Source: Shewanella mangrovi
GTDB lineage: Bacteria > Pseudomonadota > Gammaproteobacteria > Enterobacterales > Shewanellaceae
Length of the DNA stretch: 64,000 bases
Assembly: GCF_000753795.1 (NCBI RefSeq)
Contig: NZ_JPEO01000008.1
Location: forward strand, 1 to 64,000
Reading direction: 5' to 3'
A program made the position numbers and the translations under genes. Of this stretch, positions 48,810 to 60,663 are shown in pieces. The notes under the pieces are model-generated. The model was not told where the DNA came from, did no database searches, and saw nothing but the letters and a program-made list of their open reading frames with translations. The first letter of the stretch is position 1, and the number at the start of each line of letters is the position of its first letter.

Positions 48810-48968
48810 TCAAGAATCCTTCAATTCTCGCTCAGTAAACTCATCCGTAGGTGAATCATCGACGCGACCACTACGGCTATCAATCTGCTCAAACGGGATT
48901 TCCATCGGCACCCGTTTCCTTATCGGTTGCGCCGGTTTACCCATCAGTTTTTCTATCCAATTCCACAT
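48810..48968 (-). CDS. Small uncharacterised protein
   Basis: A 52-residue frame starting at the ATG 48968 (MWNWIEKLMGKPAQP), preceded by AAAGGA nine bases upstream. It is hydrophilic, with mixed charge after an amphipathic N-terminus (MEIPFEQIDSRSGRVDDSPTDEFTERELKDS, shown as a description of composition). I do not recognise it. Position 58 bp upstream of queA and good ribosome-site spacing support a real gene. Confidence 0.5.
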   Translation of the reverse strand: MWNWIEKLMGKPAQPIRKRVPMEIPFEQIDSRSGRVDDSPTDEFTERELKDS

Positions 48969-49102
48969 CTTCCATGATCCTTTAGTTAGCAAATTAGCTC
49001 GCCAGCGGACAGTTTAGTAGAGAAATACTCTGCAGTCTGTGATATTTTTCAAATCACGGTGGCACATATTAACCACATTCCGCTTTCTGACAAGTACAAA
49101 TT

Positions 49103-49699
49103 ATGAACTTTTTAGCCCATCTGCACCTCGCCGATATCAGCAATACCTCATTGGCTGGGAATCTCGCGGGCGACTTCTGTCGCGGCAACATTGCCGATCA
49201 TCCTCTGCATTTGCGTCAGGGCATCTGGCTGCATCGCAAAATTGACACGCTTACCGATAATGATGAAAGCGTTAAAGCGCTTAAAGCCCAATTTCCAGCG
49301 CCGCTACGACGGGTAGCCCCCATTTTAATCGATCTGGCTTTTGATCATATGCTGGCACGCTACTGGGATGAGTACCACCATCAACCATTGTTACAATTTA
49401 GCCAACGCTGTTATCAACACCTAGCTGACACCGCCGAGCTGCCCACCGCTCTCGCCACTTTGTTACCTAAAATGCGCCAAGGCGACTGGCTTAGTAACTA
49501 CGCCGACAAACAAGGCTTTCAGCTGGCGGTTAGCGGCGTAAGTAAGCGCTTATCTAAACCGGAGCTTTTTAACGGCGCAACCAAAGCACTTAATAAGCTG
49601 GATGTGGATGTCGAAATTGCATTTCGGACCTTTTATCCGCAGCTCATGGCGTATAGTCGCCGTTGGAGTCGCGACACTCCGGCAGAATATTTGGGCTAA
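49103..49699 (+). CDS. acpH: Acyl carrier protein phosphodiesterase
   Basis: Removes the 4'-phosphopantetheine group from holo-ACP. The 198-residue HD-like protein has the AcpH N-terminus MNFLAHLHLADISNTSLAGN, LAGDFCRG, and conserved HRKID and LIDLAFDHMLARYW segments. It is divergent from the queA group and followed 66 bp later by rluA. Confidence 0.93.
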   Translation: MNFLAHLHLADISNTSLAGNLAGDFCRGNIADHPLHLRQGIWLHRKIDTLTDNDESVKALKAQFPAPLRRVAPILIDLAFDHMLARYWDEYHHQPLLQFSQRCYQHLADTAELPTALATLLPKMRQGDWLSNYADKQGFQLAVSGVSKRLSKPELFNGATKALNKLDVDVEIAFRTFYPQLMAYSRRWSRDTPAEYLG

Positions 49700-49765
49700 G
49701 CGTCTGGATATTTGGTCTCTCGCAGCGCTTTTGTATACAATACGCCGCGAACTGCGGGAGACAAC

Positions 49766-50419
49766 ATGCAAATTTTTGAATACCACCCACCGAAACTGCC
49801 TTGGCTCGATATTCGCTATATTGACCGTGATGTGATTGTGATTAATAAGCCATCAGGGCTGTTATCAAATCCCGGCCGCGCAGAAGTCACGCACGATTGC
49901 GCCCTCACCCGCCTGCAACAGCTATATCCCGAAACGATTTTGGTGCACCGTCTCGACTGTGCAACGTCAGGCATTATGGTGTTCGCCCGCAGTAAAAAAG
50001 CGGAGTCTCACCTTAAGAAGCAATTTCAAGAGCGACATAACGACAAGCTTTATATTGCCGAATTGGATGGTCTGCTTGCGCAAGACCAAGGCACGATTAA
50101 TTTACCCTTGGCAGCGGACCGAGATAATCCACCGTTGCAAAAAGTGGATAACGCAGGGAAAAAAGCGATTACGCATTACCGCGTGCTGGAGCGTCGTGCA
50201 GATTCTACCTTAGTGTCACTGCAACCTGAGACCGGAAGGACTCATCAACTACGCGTACATATGTTAGCGCTAGGGCATGTGATCTTGGGGGATGATTTCT
50301 ACGGAGACGAACGTATCCTGCATGCAAGGCCAAGATTATGCCTGCACGCAGCTAGTTTGATGTTTAGCCATCCGTGGTCAAACAAAGAGATGCATTTTGT
50401 TAGCATGGCAGGTTTTTAA
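49766..50419 (+). CDS. rluA: Pseudouridine synthase RluA
   Basis: Converts U746 of 23S rRNA and U32 of several tRNAs to pseudouridine. The start at 49766 (MQIFEYHPPKLPWLDIRY) with GGGAG upstream gives 217 residues, the E. coli RluA length (219). The catalytic aspartate is in LVHRLDCATSGIMVFARSK, and the conserved RTHQLRVHMLALGHVILGD motif follows. No S4 domain is present, as expected for RluA. Confidence 0.94.
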   Translation: MQIFEYHPPKLPWLDIRYIDRDVIVINKPSGLLSNPGRAEVTHDCALTRLQQLYPETILVHRLDCATSGIMVFARSKKAESHLKKQFQERHNDKLYIAELDGLLAQDQGTINLPLAADRDNPPLQKVDNAGKKAITHYRVLERRADSTLVSLQPETGRTHQLRVHMLALGHVILGDDFYGDERILHARPRLCLHAASLMFSHPWSNKEMHFVSMAGF

Positions 50420-50447
50420 ACCTGACCATGCTGACGTATTAATTGCC

Positions 50448-50843
50448 TCAGGCAACACTCTGCTGCGCGGTATAAAAACAGCCATCGTCACGGCAAAATA
50501 CCAAAGCACCATTTGCTTTTAGCACAAAAAACTCACCGAAGAAGTTGCCACCTTTTTCTTCCAAACGCACTCCTTCTTCGGTTTCTTCAGCGTGCATTTC
50601 ATCGCAACTGTGACTGCCATCGTTAAACCAAGTCTGCATAATCCATTTGCCTGATTCACGATACAGTAAAATCTCATCATCAAGGTTTTGGCGTTTGTCG
50701 CGCCAACTGCCAACTAACTCGCCGTTCTCATGCTGACGACGCACCAATTTACGGCGTTTTTCCGCCGCGGAGAGGCCTGACAATTTGCAACAGCCCTGTA
50801 GTTGCAGTGGCAGGTTCTCTTCAATATCGAGCAACAACCCCAT
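50448..50843 (-). CDS. Uncharacterised protein
   Basis: A 131-residue soluble protein I do not recognise. The first part is Lys/Arg-rich (SAAEKRRKLVRRQHENGELVG). The second half reads as beta-strands with acidic turns (EILLYRESGKWIMQTWFNDG, GALVFCRDDGCFYTA). No signal peptide or known motif. It is convergent with rluA (28 bp apart) and has a 227-bp spacer upstream that probably holds its promoter. Confidence 0.65.
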   Translation of the reverse strand: MGLLLDIEENLPLQLQGCCKLSGLSAAEKRRKLVRRQHENGELVGSWRDKRQNLDDEILLYRESGKWIMQTWFNDGSHSCDEMHAEETEEGVRLEEKGGNFFGEFFVLKANGALVFCRDDGCFYTAQQSVA

Positions 50844-51070
50844 AATACTTTTGCCCCCAAACGCAAAAAGTAAATTTACGGTAAAAACAAAACATTTTAT
50901 TTACATCACAACAGGTTAGGAGTCCCCAACCGGAACGTGACCAGTGTAATCTACCAGATTTCATAAAAAGAGATCTAGATCACATACAAGGGGTTATTTA
51001 AGTTACGAATCCATCGAGATCTGATTTGCGCAAAATTTGTGATTAAGGCTAAAAAATCAGCGAAGAGTGA

Positions 51071-52459
51071 TTAATGTAAATCGAGGCTGATCCCCGCTTG
51101 CTCTGATGTAGCAAGCGCATGCTGGTTGATAAAAAGATTAGCAATCGCCACTAATTTGCCATTCACCAATAACATCGGCATTCGATTTCTTAACCAAGTG
51201 GGTACCTTGGTTTCCTGCCAGATCTTTTTCAGTTCACGTCCTTGTTGACGCCAATGTGGATGGCAACGCGTACTGCCTAGCAACGAGAAACAAATCTCGA
51301 CTTGCCCCTGTAATAACGCTGGATTAAGACGAGGGCCCTGCTGAACAACAACACTCGCTAGCGCCTGCCAAGGTGCCGGCATCGCAAGACGCAATTGACC
51401 AGCGCGTAGCGCTGCAGATTGCGCGTCACTCAATACAATTGTTGCTGCGGCAGGAGGCAATGGTGGGACGATATAGAGCGCGTCATTAAAACGACGATAC
51501 TGGTAACCTCCGAAGGTTAGCATCACGCTGGCATCATCAGCAGCGCTGAACAACTGCTGCAGCAATTGCTGTAGCTGAATTTGTGAAGGCGGCGCGATAC
51601 ATTGCTGTGCAATAAAAGTCCGCACCAGTTGCCGTTGCCAAGCATCGGAGAACGCGGTCAGTGGCGCTAAAGGCAAAATGGGCTGCCCGGTAAACTCACA
51701 CGCTGACAAAATGGGCGCAATTTTTTCGAGCGCAATTTCATCTAACAGCTGCTGCTGCTCAGCGCAGAGTGTAGCACTGCGACTCGCGGTTTCGGCAAAG
51801 GCAGGCCAACGCTGCTTCAACATAGGAATAATGTCTTGTCGCAGAAAATTCCGATCATAGCGCGTATCAAGATTGCTATCGTCATCAACATAATCGAGCG
51901 CCAACGCTTGGACCGCTTGCTCAATCTCACTGCGGCTGACGTTCAGCATGGGACGCAATTGCCAACAACGTGAAGAAAATGGTTGCACCGCCCCCATTGC
52001 AGCCAAGCCTTTTGGTCCCTGCCCACGCTTAAGTGCCAGCAACACAGTTTCTAATTGATCGTCTTGATGATGGGCGGTGAGTAATATGTCATTGGCTTGC
52101 ATCAAAGAAGCTAACGCCTGATAACGTTGCTTACGCGCTTCTGCCTCAATGCTCATACCAGCACTGGTATCGACATCAACGGCCAGCACTCGACCATCGA
52201 GTTGGTACACCCGTGCACTCGCCATACAATGCTGCGCCCAAGTATCCGCTTGGCGATTTAAACCATGATGCACATGCACTAAATGCACCTGACTACGCCA
52301 TTCTGGTGCCTGACGAACAAACAGCGACAAGGCGTAAGCCAGCAACGCAGAATCCATACCACCGCTGAAACCTAGCCAAATATGCTGCGGCGGCTGCGGC
52401 AAAGACGCGATCAGCCGTTGCATTTCAGCAATGATACGATCGGTCAGCGCACGGCTCAT
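51071..52459 (-). CDS. tilS: tRNA(Ile)-lysidine synthase
   Basis: Modifies C34 of tRNA-Ile(CAU) to lysidine, changing both decoding and aminoacylation. The 462-residue protein has the PP-loop motif [36 protein letters not shown], and the C-terminal TilS domain ([20 protein letters not shown]). It overlaps dnaE by four bases (ATGA), so it is translationally coupled. accA, which lies between dnaE and tilS in E. coli and Vibrio, is absent here. Confidence 0.96.
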   Translation of the reverse strand: MSRALTDRIIAEMQRLIASLPQPPQHIWLGFSGGMDSALLAYALSLFVRQAPEWRSQVHLVHVHHGLNRQADTWAQHCMASARVYQLDGRVLAVDVDTSAGMSIEAEARKQRYQALASLMQANDILLTAHHQDDQLETVLLALKRGQGPKGLAAMGAVQPFSSRCWQLRPMLNVSRSEIEQAVQALALDYVDDDSNLDTRYDRNFLRQDIIPMLKQRWPAFAETASRSATLCAEQQQLLDEIALEKIAPILSACEFTGQPILPLAPLTAFSDAWQRQLVRTFIAQQCIAPPSQIQLQQLLQQLFSAADDASVMLTFGGYQYRRFNDALYIVPPLPPAAATIVLSDAQSAALRAGQLRLAMPAPWQALASVVVQQGPRLNPALLQGQVEICFSLLGSTRCHPHWRQQGRELKKIWQETKVPTWLRNRMPMLLVNGKLVAIANLFINQHALATSEQAGISLDLH

Positions 52460-55400
52460 TCGAATAGGATCCGCACGCGGCCGGTGCCCAACATACTTTC
52501 CAATGCGAGCATCAACTCATCAGACGGATTAACCCGCCAGTCATCGCCCATTTTAAATCGGGCCTTGGCTTGTGGCTGACGATAATCAATCACCAGCGGT
52601 ACCGAACCACTGCGCCAAGGTTCAACAGTTTGCTGCAAGTTGCCCAACCATTGTGGCGAGACTTTATCCGCATCCAGCGTCAACTCCAGCGCGGAGGCAA
52701 AGTGATTGCGCGCTTCACTTATATCGATGATGTTGCGCGCCGTCATGCGATTCCCACCGGAAAAGTCATCAAAGCTCACCTCTCCTTCGCAAATCAAAAT
52801 CCGGTCTTGCTGTATAAGCTCTGCATATTTTTCAAAGGCTTCGGTAAACAGCATCACTTCCAAGCGAGCGCTCTTATCATCTAAGGTCAGCAGTCCCATT
52901 TTGGAACCACGTTTGGTGGTCATGACTCTTGTGGCCACCACCAAACCTGCAACCTTAACGGTTTTACCGCGTTCGGTAGGATGCACATCCTTCAAACGGC
53001 CACTAGTGTATTGTTTCAGCTCGGTCAAATATTGGTTAATTGGGTGACCTGTCAGATACAAGCCCAGCGTTTCACGCTCCCCTTCCAACCAAATTTTATC
53101 TGGCCAAGGTGCACACTCAACAAACTGCTGTTTGACGTCGTCAGGATCATCATTGAGCAAGCCAAACATGTCGTCTTGCCCCAAGGCTGCCGCTTTTGCA
53201 TGCTGATCAGCCGCCTTGAGCGCTTCAGGTAGCGTCGCCATCATCGCAGCACGATGTGGTCCTAAACCGTCAAGTGCCCCTGCACTAATCAAACGCTCAA
53301 TTACCCGCTTATTCAGTTTTTTCAGATCGACGCGGGCGCAAAAATCAAACATATCTTTGAATGGGCCGGATTTACGCGCTTCAATAATCGCCTCTACAGG
53401 CCCCTCACCAACACCTTTGATGGCACCGATGCCATAGACAATATTCAATTCATCATCGACGGTGAATTTAAACAAACCTTTGTTCACATCGGGCGGGATG
53501 ATTTTTAGCCCCATGCGATCACATTCATCGACCAAGGTGACGATTTTGTCGGTGTTATCCATATCCGCCGACATTACCGCCGCCATAAACTCAGACGGAT
53601 AGTGGGTTTTCAACCACAATGTTTGATAAGACACCAGCGCATAGGCGGCGGAGTGCGATTTGTTAAAGCCGTAACCGGCGAACTTTTCCACCAAGTCGAA
53701 GATTTTCATCGCCAGTTCAGGGTCAACGCCCTGACTTTCAGCACCGGCGCGGAAGGTACCACGCTGCTTGGCCATCTCTTCTGGCTTTTTCTTACCCATC
53801 GCCCGGCGCAGCATGTCCGCGCCACCTAGGGTGTAACCGGCCAGCGCCTGTGCAATCTGCATTACCTGTTCTTGGTAAACAATAACGCCGTAGGTGGGTT
53901 CCAGGATCTCTTTCAAACACTCATGTTCAAAGTCAGGGTGCGGATAAGCGACCTTGGCTTGACCGTGTTTACGGGCAATAAAGTCATCCACCATGCCCGA
54001 TTCCAGCGGCCCCGGACGGAACAGCGCCACCAGTGCGATCATATCTTCGATGTTATCGGGCTGCAGACGCTTAATCAGGTCTTTCATGCCGCGCGATTCG
54101 AGCTGGAACACCGCGGTAGTCTCGTAGCGCTTCAACATGCGGAACGATGCTTGGTCAGCCAAATCAATCGCCGCAATATCGATAGGTGGTTTGCCTTCGC
54201 GCGCTTGCCGTGGGTTGATCATATCCAGCGCCCACTCGATGATAGTCAGCGTACGCAAACCCAAGAAGTCAAACTTCACCAGACCGGCGTATTCCACGTC
54301 ACCTTTATCGAACTGAGTTACCGGGTTTTTACCTTCCGAGTCACACAGTAGCGGGCTAAAGTCGGTGATGGTGGTCGGCGAAATTACCACGCCCCCGGCG
54401 TGCTTACCGGAGTTACGCGTCACGCCTTCGAGTTTGCGACACATATCGATAAGGTCGCGCACCTCTTCATCGGCCTCATACGCCTCGGGCAGCGCGGGTT
54501 CGGCCGCAAACGCTTTTTCCAGCGTCATGCCTGGTTCAGCAGGGATCATCTTAGAGATGCGATCGACAAAGCCGTATGGATGACCGAGCACACGGCCCAC
54601 GTCACGAATAACCGCTTTGGCCGCCATGGTACCGAAAGTGATAATCTGCGATACCGCATCACGTCCATACATATCAGCCACGTGGTCAATCACCTCATCG
54701 CGGCGGTCCATACAGAAGTCGACGTCGAAGTCGGGCATCGATACCCGCTCAGGGTTCAAGAAACGTTCGAACAGCAAGTCATATTCGAGCGGATCAAGGT
54801 CGGTAATTTTTAGCGCATACGCCACCAAAGAGCCCGCACCCGAACCACGGCCCGGCCCTACCGGAATGCCGTTGTCTTTGCCCCATTGAATAAACTCCAT
54901 CACAATGAGGAAGTATCCGGGAAAGCCCATCTGGTTAATTACGCCGAGCTCGCGATCCAGCCGCGCATCATATTCCGGGCGCCTTTCTAGCCGTACCGCT
55001 TCATCGGGATACAAAAACGCTAAGCGCTCTTCCAAACCGATTTTGGAGCGATGCACCAGATAATCCTCAGTCGACATGTCGCCAGTAGGAAAGTTAGGCA
55101 GGAAGTATTCGTGCAAGCGCACGGTAACGTTACAACGTTTAGCAATCTCTACCGTGTTGTGCAGCGCTTCTGGAATATCCTCAAATAGCGCGCACATCTC
55201 TTCTTCTGACTTAAAATACTGCTCGGCGCTGTATTTCTTTGGGCGGCGCGGATCGGCGAGCGTAAAACCATCATGGATCGCCACGCGGATTTCGTGCGCA
55301 TCAAAATCCTCTTTGCGCATAAACACCACTTGGTTAGTTGCCACCACAGGCAAACCGTGACGCTCGGCCAAATCAACTGCAAGATGCAGATAGCGCTCTT

Positions 55401-55932
55401 CATCAGGACGACCGGTGCGCAGTAATTCGAGATAATAACGGTCTTTAAAATGCTGCTCGTAAAAGCTCAACAGCTCTTCCGCTTGTTGATTGTTACCTTT
55501 AAGCAGCGCACGGCCAACATCACCGTCTTTACCGCCAGAAAGCAGCAACACCCCTTCATTGTGCTCAATGAGCCAATCACGGTCGATTGCCGCACGATCA
55601 CGCACATAACCACGCAGATAAGATTTACTGGTGAGCTGAGTGAGGTTTTGATAGCCCTCATTATTCATTGCCAGCGCAGTTAAACAGTAGAACTCGTCTT
55701 CATCCCCCGGTACCACCACCCACAAATCGATGCCGATTAATGGCTTCAAACCATTATCTTGAGCGCCGCTATAAAACTTGACCAAACCACACATGTTGTT
55801 CTGGTCAGTGATAGCAACTGCTGGCATATTTTCGCTCACAGTCTTAGAGATGATGGGTTTCACCTTAGCCAGACCATCGGTCATGGAGAAATCACTGTGT
55901 ACCCGAAGGTGAATAAAACGAGGTTCGGTCAT
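52456..55932 (-). CDS. dnaE: DNA polymerase III alpha subunit
   Basis: Catalytic subunit of the replicative polymerase. The 1158-residue protein matches E. coli DnaE (1160). It has the N-terminal PHP domain ([18 protein letters not shown]), polymerase active-site aspartates in [32 protein letters not shown], the helix-hairpin-helix region, the OB fold ([21 protein letters not shown]) and a C-terminal tau-binding region. It is followed by the overlapping tilS and preceded by rnhB with a 94-bp gap. Confidence 0.98.
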   Translation of the reverse strand: MTEPRFIHLRVHSDFSMTDGLAKVKPIISKTVSENMPAVAITDQNNMCGLVKFYSGAQDNGLKPLIGIDLWVVVPGDEDEFYCLTALAMNNEGYQNLTQLTSKSYLRGYVRDRAAIDRDWLIEHNEGVLLLSGGKDGDVGRALLKGNNQQAEELLSFYEQHFKDRYYLELLRTGRPDEERYLHLAVDLAERHGLPVVATNQVVFMRKEDFDAHEIRVAIHDGFTLADPRRPKKYSAEQYFKSEEEMCALFEDIPEALHNTVEIAKRCNVTVRLHEYFLPNFPTGDMSTEDYLVHRSKIGLEERLAFLYPDEAVRLERRPEYDARLDRELGVINQMGFPGYFLIVMEFIQWGKDNGIPVGPGRGSGAGSLVAYALKITDLDPLEYDLLFERFLNPERVSMPDFDVDFCMDRRDEVIDHVADMYGRDAVSQIITFGTMAAKAVIRDVGRVLGHPYGFVDRISKMIPAEPGMTLEKAFAAEPALPEAYEADEEVRDLIDMCRKLEGVTRNSGKHAGGVVISPTTITDFSPLLCDSEGKNPVTQFDKGDVEYAGLVKFDFLGLRTLTIIEWALDMINPRQAREGKPPIDIAAIDLADQASFRMLKRYETTAVFQLESRGMKDLIKRLQPDNIEDMIALVALFRPGPLESGMVDDFIARKHGQAKVAYPHPDFEHECLKEILEPTYGVIVYQEQVMQIAQALAGYTLGGADMLRRAMGKKKPEEMAKQRGTFRAGAESQGVDPELAMKIFDLVEKFAGYGFNKSHSAAYALVSYQTLWLKTHYPSEFMAAVMSADMDNTDKIVTLVDECDRMGLKIIPPDVNKGLFKFTVDDELNIVYGIGAIKGVGEGPVEAIIEARKSGPFKDMFDFCARVDLKKLNKRVIERLISAGALDGLGPHRAAMMATLPEALKAADQHAKAAALGQDDMFGLLNDDPDDVKQQFVECAPWPDKIWLEGERETLGLYLTGHPINQYLTELKQYTSGRLKDVHPTERGKTVKVAGLVVATRVMTTKRGSKMGLLTLDDKSARLEVMLFTEAFEKYAELIQQDRILICEGEVSFDDFSGGNRMTARNIIDISEARNHFASALELTLDADKVSPQWLGNLQQTVEPWRSGSVPLVIDYRQPQAKARFKMGDDWRVNPSDELMLALESMLGTGRVRILFE

Positions 55933-56026
55933 TCGAATATCTGCTTGTTTTTGAATGAATGATGTTTGGCAAAAACGCCGGCATATGCCGCTATGCTACC
56001 GCAAGCGGCACGAAGAACAACTGCTT

Positions 56027-56647
56027 TTATGCCAAACCGAGCGCTTGACGGACAGGTTTAAAACTACGGCGATGTTCTGCTAATACACCATGCTGCGCGA
56101 TGGCTTCAAAATGAGCCTTGGTGGGGTAACCTTTGTGCTGAGCGAAGCCAAACTGAGGATAAAGCTTATCTAGCGCTTCCATTTCACGATCGCGGGTAAC
56201 TTTGGCGATAATGGATGCAGCGCTAATAGCCGCAACTAAACCGTCGCCTTTTACGATAGCATCGGCGGCAATACCGGCAAAATCAGGGGTACGGTTGCCA
56301 TCAACCAGTATACGTTGAGGCGTGATACTCAAGCCTGCAACTGCGCGTTGCATCGCCAGCATAGTGGCATGAAGAATATTTAGTTCATCGATTTCCGCCG
56401 GAGACGCGCGGCCGACACTATAGGCCAAGGCGTTTTCAATAATCACATCGAACAGCGCATCGCGCTTTTTATCACTGAGTTTTTTAGAATCGTTCAGTCC
56501 GGCAATTGGCCGATTCGGATCTAAAATCACCGCCGCAGTTACCACATCGCCCACCAGTGGACCGCGCCCTACTTCATCAACACCGGCCACAATACCTTGC
56601 TCCAACATCACAAGTTGCTCTGCGGATATTTGCTTATAAATGGCCAT
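56027..56647 (-). CDS. rnhB: Ribonuclease HII
   Basis: Cleaves RNA-DNA hybrids and single ribonucleotides in DNA. The 206-residue protein shows the DEDD-type motif [21 protein letters not shown], the later catalytic Asp in [11 protein letters not shown], and [20 protein letters not shown]. It starts four bases after lpxB, in the lpxB-rnhB-dnaE order common in Gammaproteobacteria. Confidence 0.97.
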   Translation of the reverse strand: MAIYKQISAEQLVMLEQGIVAGVDEVGRGPLVGDVVTAAVILDPNRPIAGLNDSKKLSDKKRDALFDVIIENALAYSVGRASPAEIDELNILHATMLAMQRAVAGLSITPQRILVDGNRTPDFAGIAADAIVKGDGLVAAISAASIIAKVTRDREMEALDKLYPQFGFAQHKGYPTKAHFEAIAQHGVLAEHRRSFKPVRQALGLA

Positions 56648-56650
56648 GTC

Positions 56651-57817
56651 TTAACGTTCCTTTTCCGTTTGACAATTAAGCAAAGCAACAACCGCATCAG
56701 CCGCTTTTTCACTGGCATTTTGCTTCAACAATTGATGCAAGTCGGTGAAAGTTTGTTGCAACGGTCGAGGGTCGTTATTGAGCTGCTTAGTAACTTCATC
56801 CGCTAAACGCTCAGGATTGCATTCATGTTGAATCAACTCGGGCACCAATTCGCGTCCTGCAAGCAAGTTAGGCAGCGAGAAGTGGCGAATTTTAATCATC
56901 AGCTTGGCAATTTGGTAGGTGATAGGACTCACACGATAGCCAACGACCATTGGCCGCTTAACTAACATCGCTTCTAAGGTCGCAGTCCCCGACGCCAATA
57001 AAATGCAGTCAGCAGCGGCCATCACTTCACGAGAATGACCATCAATGAGACTAATCTCCAGATCGGGCGCATATTGCTTTAAAGCGGCAACATATTGCTC
57101 ACGACGCTTAGCATTGACGAGTGGCGTAACAAACTTAATGTCAGGGAAGCGCTGCCTAATCTTCAAAGCTGCTTCTAGGAATGGCTGTGCCAACATGCCC
57201 ATTTCACCGCCACGAGAGCCAGGCAAAATGGCTAAGTACTCGGCGTCGACATCAAGCCCCAATGCGGTTCTCGCAGCTATTTTATCTGATTCGAGTGGAA
57301 TATCGTCTGCCAGGGTATGACCAACAAATGTACAAGGCACCTGATGTTGATCGTAAAACGCTTTTTCAAAAGGCAATAACGCCAGCACCATATTGGTTGC
57401 CTTGGCAATTTTGAAAATACGTTTCTGCCGCCAAGCCCATACTGATGGGCTGACGTAATGCACGGTTTTAATGCCCTGCGCTTTGAGTTTGAGCTCAAGA
57501 CCAATATTGAAGTCCGGCGCATCAATACCGATAAAGCAATCTGGCTGTAGCGCCGAGATTTGCTCAACCAAGGACGCACGGATCTTAAATAAGCGCGGCA
57601 AGTGCGCGAGCACCTCGGCAATGCCCATCAGCGACAACTCTTCCATCGCAAACAGTGATTCAAAGCCTAAGGCTTCCATGCGCGGGCCACCGATACCGAT
57701 AAAGCGAGCATCTGGATAACGTTGCTGCAACTGAGCGACTAAGCCGGCACCTAAAATATCGCCGGAGACTTCTCCGGCGACCATGGCAAATACTTTTGGC
57801 TGGATTGACTCGGTCAT
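56651..57817 (-). CDS. lpxB: Lipid-A-disaccharide synthase
   Basis: Glycosyltransferase joining UDP-diacylglucosamine and lipid X. The start at 57817 ([26 protein letters not shown]) lies one base after the lpxA TGA, so it is coupled; the open frame extends 14 codons further back into lpxA. The 388-residue GT19 protein contains [26 protein letters not shown] and [12 protein letters not shown]. Confidence 0.97.
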   Translation of the reverse strand: MTESIQPKVFAMVAGEVSGDILGAGLVAQLQQRYPDARFIGIGGPRMEALGFESLFAMEELSLMGIAEVLAHLPRLFKIRASLVEQISALQPDCFIGIDAPDFNIGLELKLKAQGIKTVHYVSPSVWAWRQKRIFKIAKATNMVLALLPFEKAFYDQHQVPCTFVGHTLADDIPLESDKIAARTALGLDVDAEYLAILPGSRGGEMGMLAQPFLEAALKIRQRFPDIKFVTPLVNAKRREQYVAALKQYAPDLEISLIDGHSREVMAAADCILLASGTATLEAMLVKRPMVVGYRVSPITYQIAKLMIKIRHFSLPNLLAGRELVPELIQHECNPERLADEVTKQLNNDPRPLQQTFTDLHQLLKQNASEKAADAVVALLNCQTEKER

Positions 57818-57818
57818 A

Positions 57819-58589
57819 TCAGCGAATAATGCCTCGTTGTGATGACGTGACGAAATCAATAAACAGCTTCACCTGTTCATCATTGGCAATATCGTCTTGC
57901 AATGCCGCCACAGCTTCATCTACGGTCATACTGCTACGATATAACGCTTTATAGGCGCGACGCAGCGCTTGAAGGCTTTCTTTAGAAAAACCGCGACGCT
58001 TCAAGCCTTCAAAATTAAGACCTCGTGGTGATGCCGCTTGGCCTGATGCCATCACAAATGGTGGTACATCCTGCAGCACCAAACTAGCCCCTGCGGTAAA
58101 GGCGTGGGCGCCAATATGGACAAATTGATGCACACCGGTCATGCCGCCCAAAATTGCCCAATCATCCACCTTACAGTGACCAGCAATAGACGCATTGTTT
58201 GCCATGATGACGTTATTGCCCACCACGCAGTCGTGGGCTACGTGTACATAGGCCATCAGCAGGTTATTGGAACCAATTTTTGTCAGTCCTTCATCTTGTA
58301 CTGTGCCGCGATGAATAGTGACTGATTCACGAATCACGTTATTGTCACCGATCTCTAACCGCGTTGCTTCACCGGCATACTTCTTGTCTTGGCACTCTTC
58401 ACCGACAGAGGCAAATTGGAAAATTTTATTGCCTTTACCGATGACAGTTGGACCTTTGACGACCACATGGCTGCCAATCCAACAGTCATCACCAATAACG
58501 ACATCCGCACCAATATAGGTCCATGGACCAATGGTGACATTCTTTCCTATCTGAGCATCCGAATGGACAATAGCGGTCTCATGAATCAC
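57819..58589 (-). CDS. lpxA: UDP-N-acetylglucosamine acyltransferase
   Basis: First step of lipid A synthesis, adding 3-hydroxyacyl from ACP to UDP-GlcNAc. The 256-residue left-handed beta-helix protein begins [17 protein letters not shown]; the catalytic histidine is in [13 protein letters not shown]. It overlaps the fabZ stop by four bases (ATGA). Confidence 0.98.
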   Translation of the reverse strand: MIHETAIVHSDAQIGKNVTIGPWTYIGADVVIGDDCWIGSHVVVKGPTVIGKGNKIFQFASVGEECQDKKYAGEATRLEIGDNNVIRESVTIHRGTVQDEGLTKIGSNNLLMAYVHVAHDCVVGNNVIMANNASIAGHCKVDDWAILGGMTGVHQFVHIGAHAFTAGASLVLQDVPPFVMASGQAASPRGLNFEGLKRRGFSKESLQALRRAYKALYRSSMTVDEAVAALQDDIANDEQVKLFIDFVTSSQRGIIR

Positions 58590-59047
58590 TTACGAATCTC
58601 TCTACGGGCACACATGATTTCAGCGGAACAAGCCAGTTCACCATCGACGCTTGCTTCACCATAAAACACGCCAATTCCTCGGCGTTCTTTGATCATTTTC
58701 ACATCGAAACGCAATTGATCACCTGGGCCAACAACACGTTTGAAGCGCGCGTTATCGATACCGGCGAAGTAATACAGTACGTTTGGCGATGGTTTGTCAC
58801 TCATTGTTTTAAATGCCAGCAGACCTGTAGCCTGTGCCATTGCTTCAAGAATTAACACGCCAGGCATAACAGGCTGGATCGGGAAATGCCCTTGGAAAAA
58901 GGGTTCATTGATAGTGACGTTCTTGATTGCTGTTAAGGTTTCACCCGGTGTAAAGTCAATCACGCGGTCGACCAGCAAAAATGGATATCGGTGTGGCAAA
59001 AACGCCAGAATTTCCTGAATATCCATAGTATTCAATTCATTCGACAT
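58586..59047 (-). CDS. fabZ: 3-hydroxyacyl-ACP dehydratase FabZ
   Basis: Dehydrates 3-hydroxyacyl-ACP in fatty acid elongation and competes with LpxA for the same substrate. The 153-residue hot-dog protein has [17 protein letters not shown] (catalytic His) and [23 protein letters not shown] (catalytic Glu). It sits between lpxD and lpxA in the canonical order. Confidence 0.98.
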   Translation of the reverse strand: MSNELNTMDIQEILAFLPHRYPFLLVDRVIDFTPGETLTAIKNVTINEPFFQGHFPIQPVMPGVLILEAMAQATGLLAFKTMSDKPSPNVLYYFAGIDNARFKRVVGPGDQLRFDVKMIKERRGIGVFYGEASVDGELACSAEIMCARREIRK

Positions 59048-59079
59048 GAATTAATCCTCAAACCGTTTTTACGGCGTTA

Positions 59080-60105
59080 TTATTCTTTCGGTGTTACCGA
59101 CTTTTCCAACTTACGTACACGCGTGAACAGTTCGTCCAACTGACGGAATCTCACGGTGTTTTTACGCCAAAGTCGATTATCCATTGCTACTGTAGCAGAT
59201 GAGTATAGACCAGGCTCTTTAACGTCGTTGGTGATATTGGTGCCACCGGATAAGTGCACACCATCGGTAATGGTCAAGTGACCGGAAATCGCACAAGCTC
59301 CGCCAATAATGCAATGACGCCCAATCGTCACGCTGCCAGCTAAAACTGTACATCCTGCAATAGCAGTATTTTCCCCAATAATATCGTTATGCGCGATTTG
59401 CACCTGATTATCGATGATACAACCATCGTGAATCTCAGTATGCTCTAACGCTCCACGGTCAACTGTTGTACCGGCACCGATTTCAACACGATTGCCAATA
59501 CGCACACCGCCCGTTTGCGGAATTTTGATCCAAGTACCGCGTTCATTGGCGTAACCAAAACCATCAGAACCAAGCACGGCACCGGAATGAATGATACACG
59601 CTTGTCCCATGTGCACGTTGTGATACAGCGTCACGTTCGCCCACAAGATGGAGTCAGAGCCAATAATACAATGCTGACCGATGACCGAACCGGCACCGAT
59701 TTGGACGTTCTCGCCAACCACAACATTAGCTCCAATCACTGCATTTGCTGCGACTGCAACCCCTTGCCCCAATTTAGCGCTCGGGTCGATTATCGCTGAC
59801 GGATGAATATTCTCCGCCGCTTTTGGCGTGCTATCTAATAGTTGCGCAGTACGAGCAAACCCCACATAGGGGTCTGACGCAATCAACGCATTGCCTGTGT
59901 ATGATTCAGCCATGTCGGCTTTCAAGATCACCACTGAGGCTTGCGTTGCTTCCAGCTGCTGTTTCAATTTGGGGTTAGACAGAAACGCCACCTGACCGGC
60001 AGCGGCACTTTCTAAAGGTGCAACAGAGGAAACAGTGATATCACCATCTCCTCGCAATTCTGCGCCCAAATGTTCAGCGAGCTGTTTTAGTGAAACAGCT
60101 TTCAT
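59080..60105 (-). CDS. lpxD: UDP-3-O-acylglucosamine N-acyltransferase
   Basis: Third step of lipid A synthesis. The start at 60105 ([19 protein letters not shown], 341 residues) is chosen over the TTG one codon upstream. An N-terminal uridine-binding domain is followed by hexapeptide repeats, with the catalytic His in [17 protein letters not shown] and a C-terminal helix ([20 protein letters not shown]). It begins three bases after the skp stop. Confidence 0.97.
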   Translation of the reverse strand: MKAVSLKQLAEHLGAELRGDGDITVSSVAPLESAAAGQVAFLSNPKLKQQLEATQASVVILKADMAESYTGNALIASDPYVGFARTAQLLDSTPKAAENIHPSAIIDPSAKLGQGVAVAANAVIGANVVVGENVQIGAGSVIGQHCIIGSDSILWANVTLYHNVHMGQACIIHSGAVLGSDGFGYANERGTWIKIPQTGGVRIGNRVEIGAGTTVDRGALEHTEIHDGCIIDNQVQIAHNDIIGENTAIAGCTVLAGSVTIGRHCIIGGACAISGHLTITDGVHLSGGTNITNDVKEPGLYSSATVAMDNRLWRKNTVRFRQLDELFTRVRKLEKSVTPKE

Positions 60106-60108
60106 CAA

Positions 60109-60615
60109 TTACTGACCTTTGCTCAGCGCTTCTACCACTTTGTTGCTGATATCAGCTTCTGGCTTAACGTAGATAACTGCACCGCGTTGCAGCACCATGT
60201 CGTATTGATCTTGCTTAGCGATATCGTTAATCGCTTTTTGCACTTTAACCAGCAGTTTGTTCTGCTCTTCGCCCTGACGACGACGCAGGTCTTCATCCAA
60301 TGCCTTACCTTTCAGTTGCAGATCTGCTTTGGTTTGTTCCATCTTACGACCCAGCTCAGTTTTTTGAGCTTCAGTCATCAAGGCCGCATCACGTTGCTGC
60401 TTTTCCATCATGCCTTTCAGATCGTCTTGCATTTTCTGAACTTCAGCCATACGGTCACCGAATTCAGCTTTCAATGCATTGGTCATCTGCTCACGCTGTG
60501 GGATCTGTTGGAACACAGTGCCCATATCCACTACAGCTAGCTTTTCTGCTTGAGCAGCAAGAGGCGCACCCGCCAACATCATAGACACCAGAGCGCCATT
60601 TACTATCTTTTTCAA
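60109..60615 (-). CDS. skp: Periplasmic chaperone Skp (OmpH)
   Basis: Trimeric holdase for unfolded outer-membrane proteins in the periplasm. It has a signal peptide (MKKIVNGALVSMMLAGAPLA, then AQA) and the OmpH pattern KLAVVDMGTVFQQIPQREQM, with long Lys/Gln/Glu-rich helices. No ATG fits: the chosen start is TTG at 60615, seven bases after a perfect AAGGAG, which would give 168 residues. A TTG two codons earlier lies too close to the ribosome site. It lies between bamA and lpxD. Confidence 0.93.
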   Translation of the reverse strand: MKKIVNGALVSMMLAGAPLAAQAEKLAVVDMGTVFQQIPQREQMTNALKAEFGDRMAEVQKMQDDLKGMMEKQQRDAALMTEAQKTELGRKMEQTKADLQLKGKALDEDLRRRQGEEQNKLLVKVQKAINDIAKQDQYDMVLQRGAVIYVKPEADISNKVVEALSKGQ

Positions 60616-60663
60616 AATCAAACTCCTTGTTAGGATTCAGCAATGCTGCCGAGTTTATGTGTT

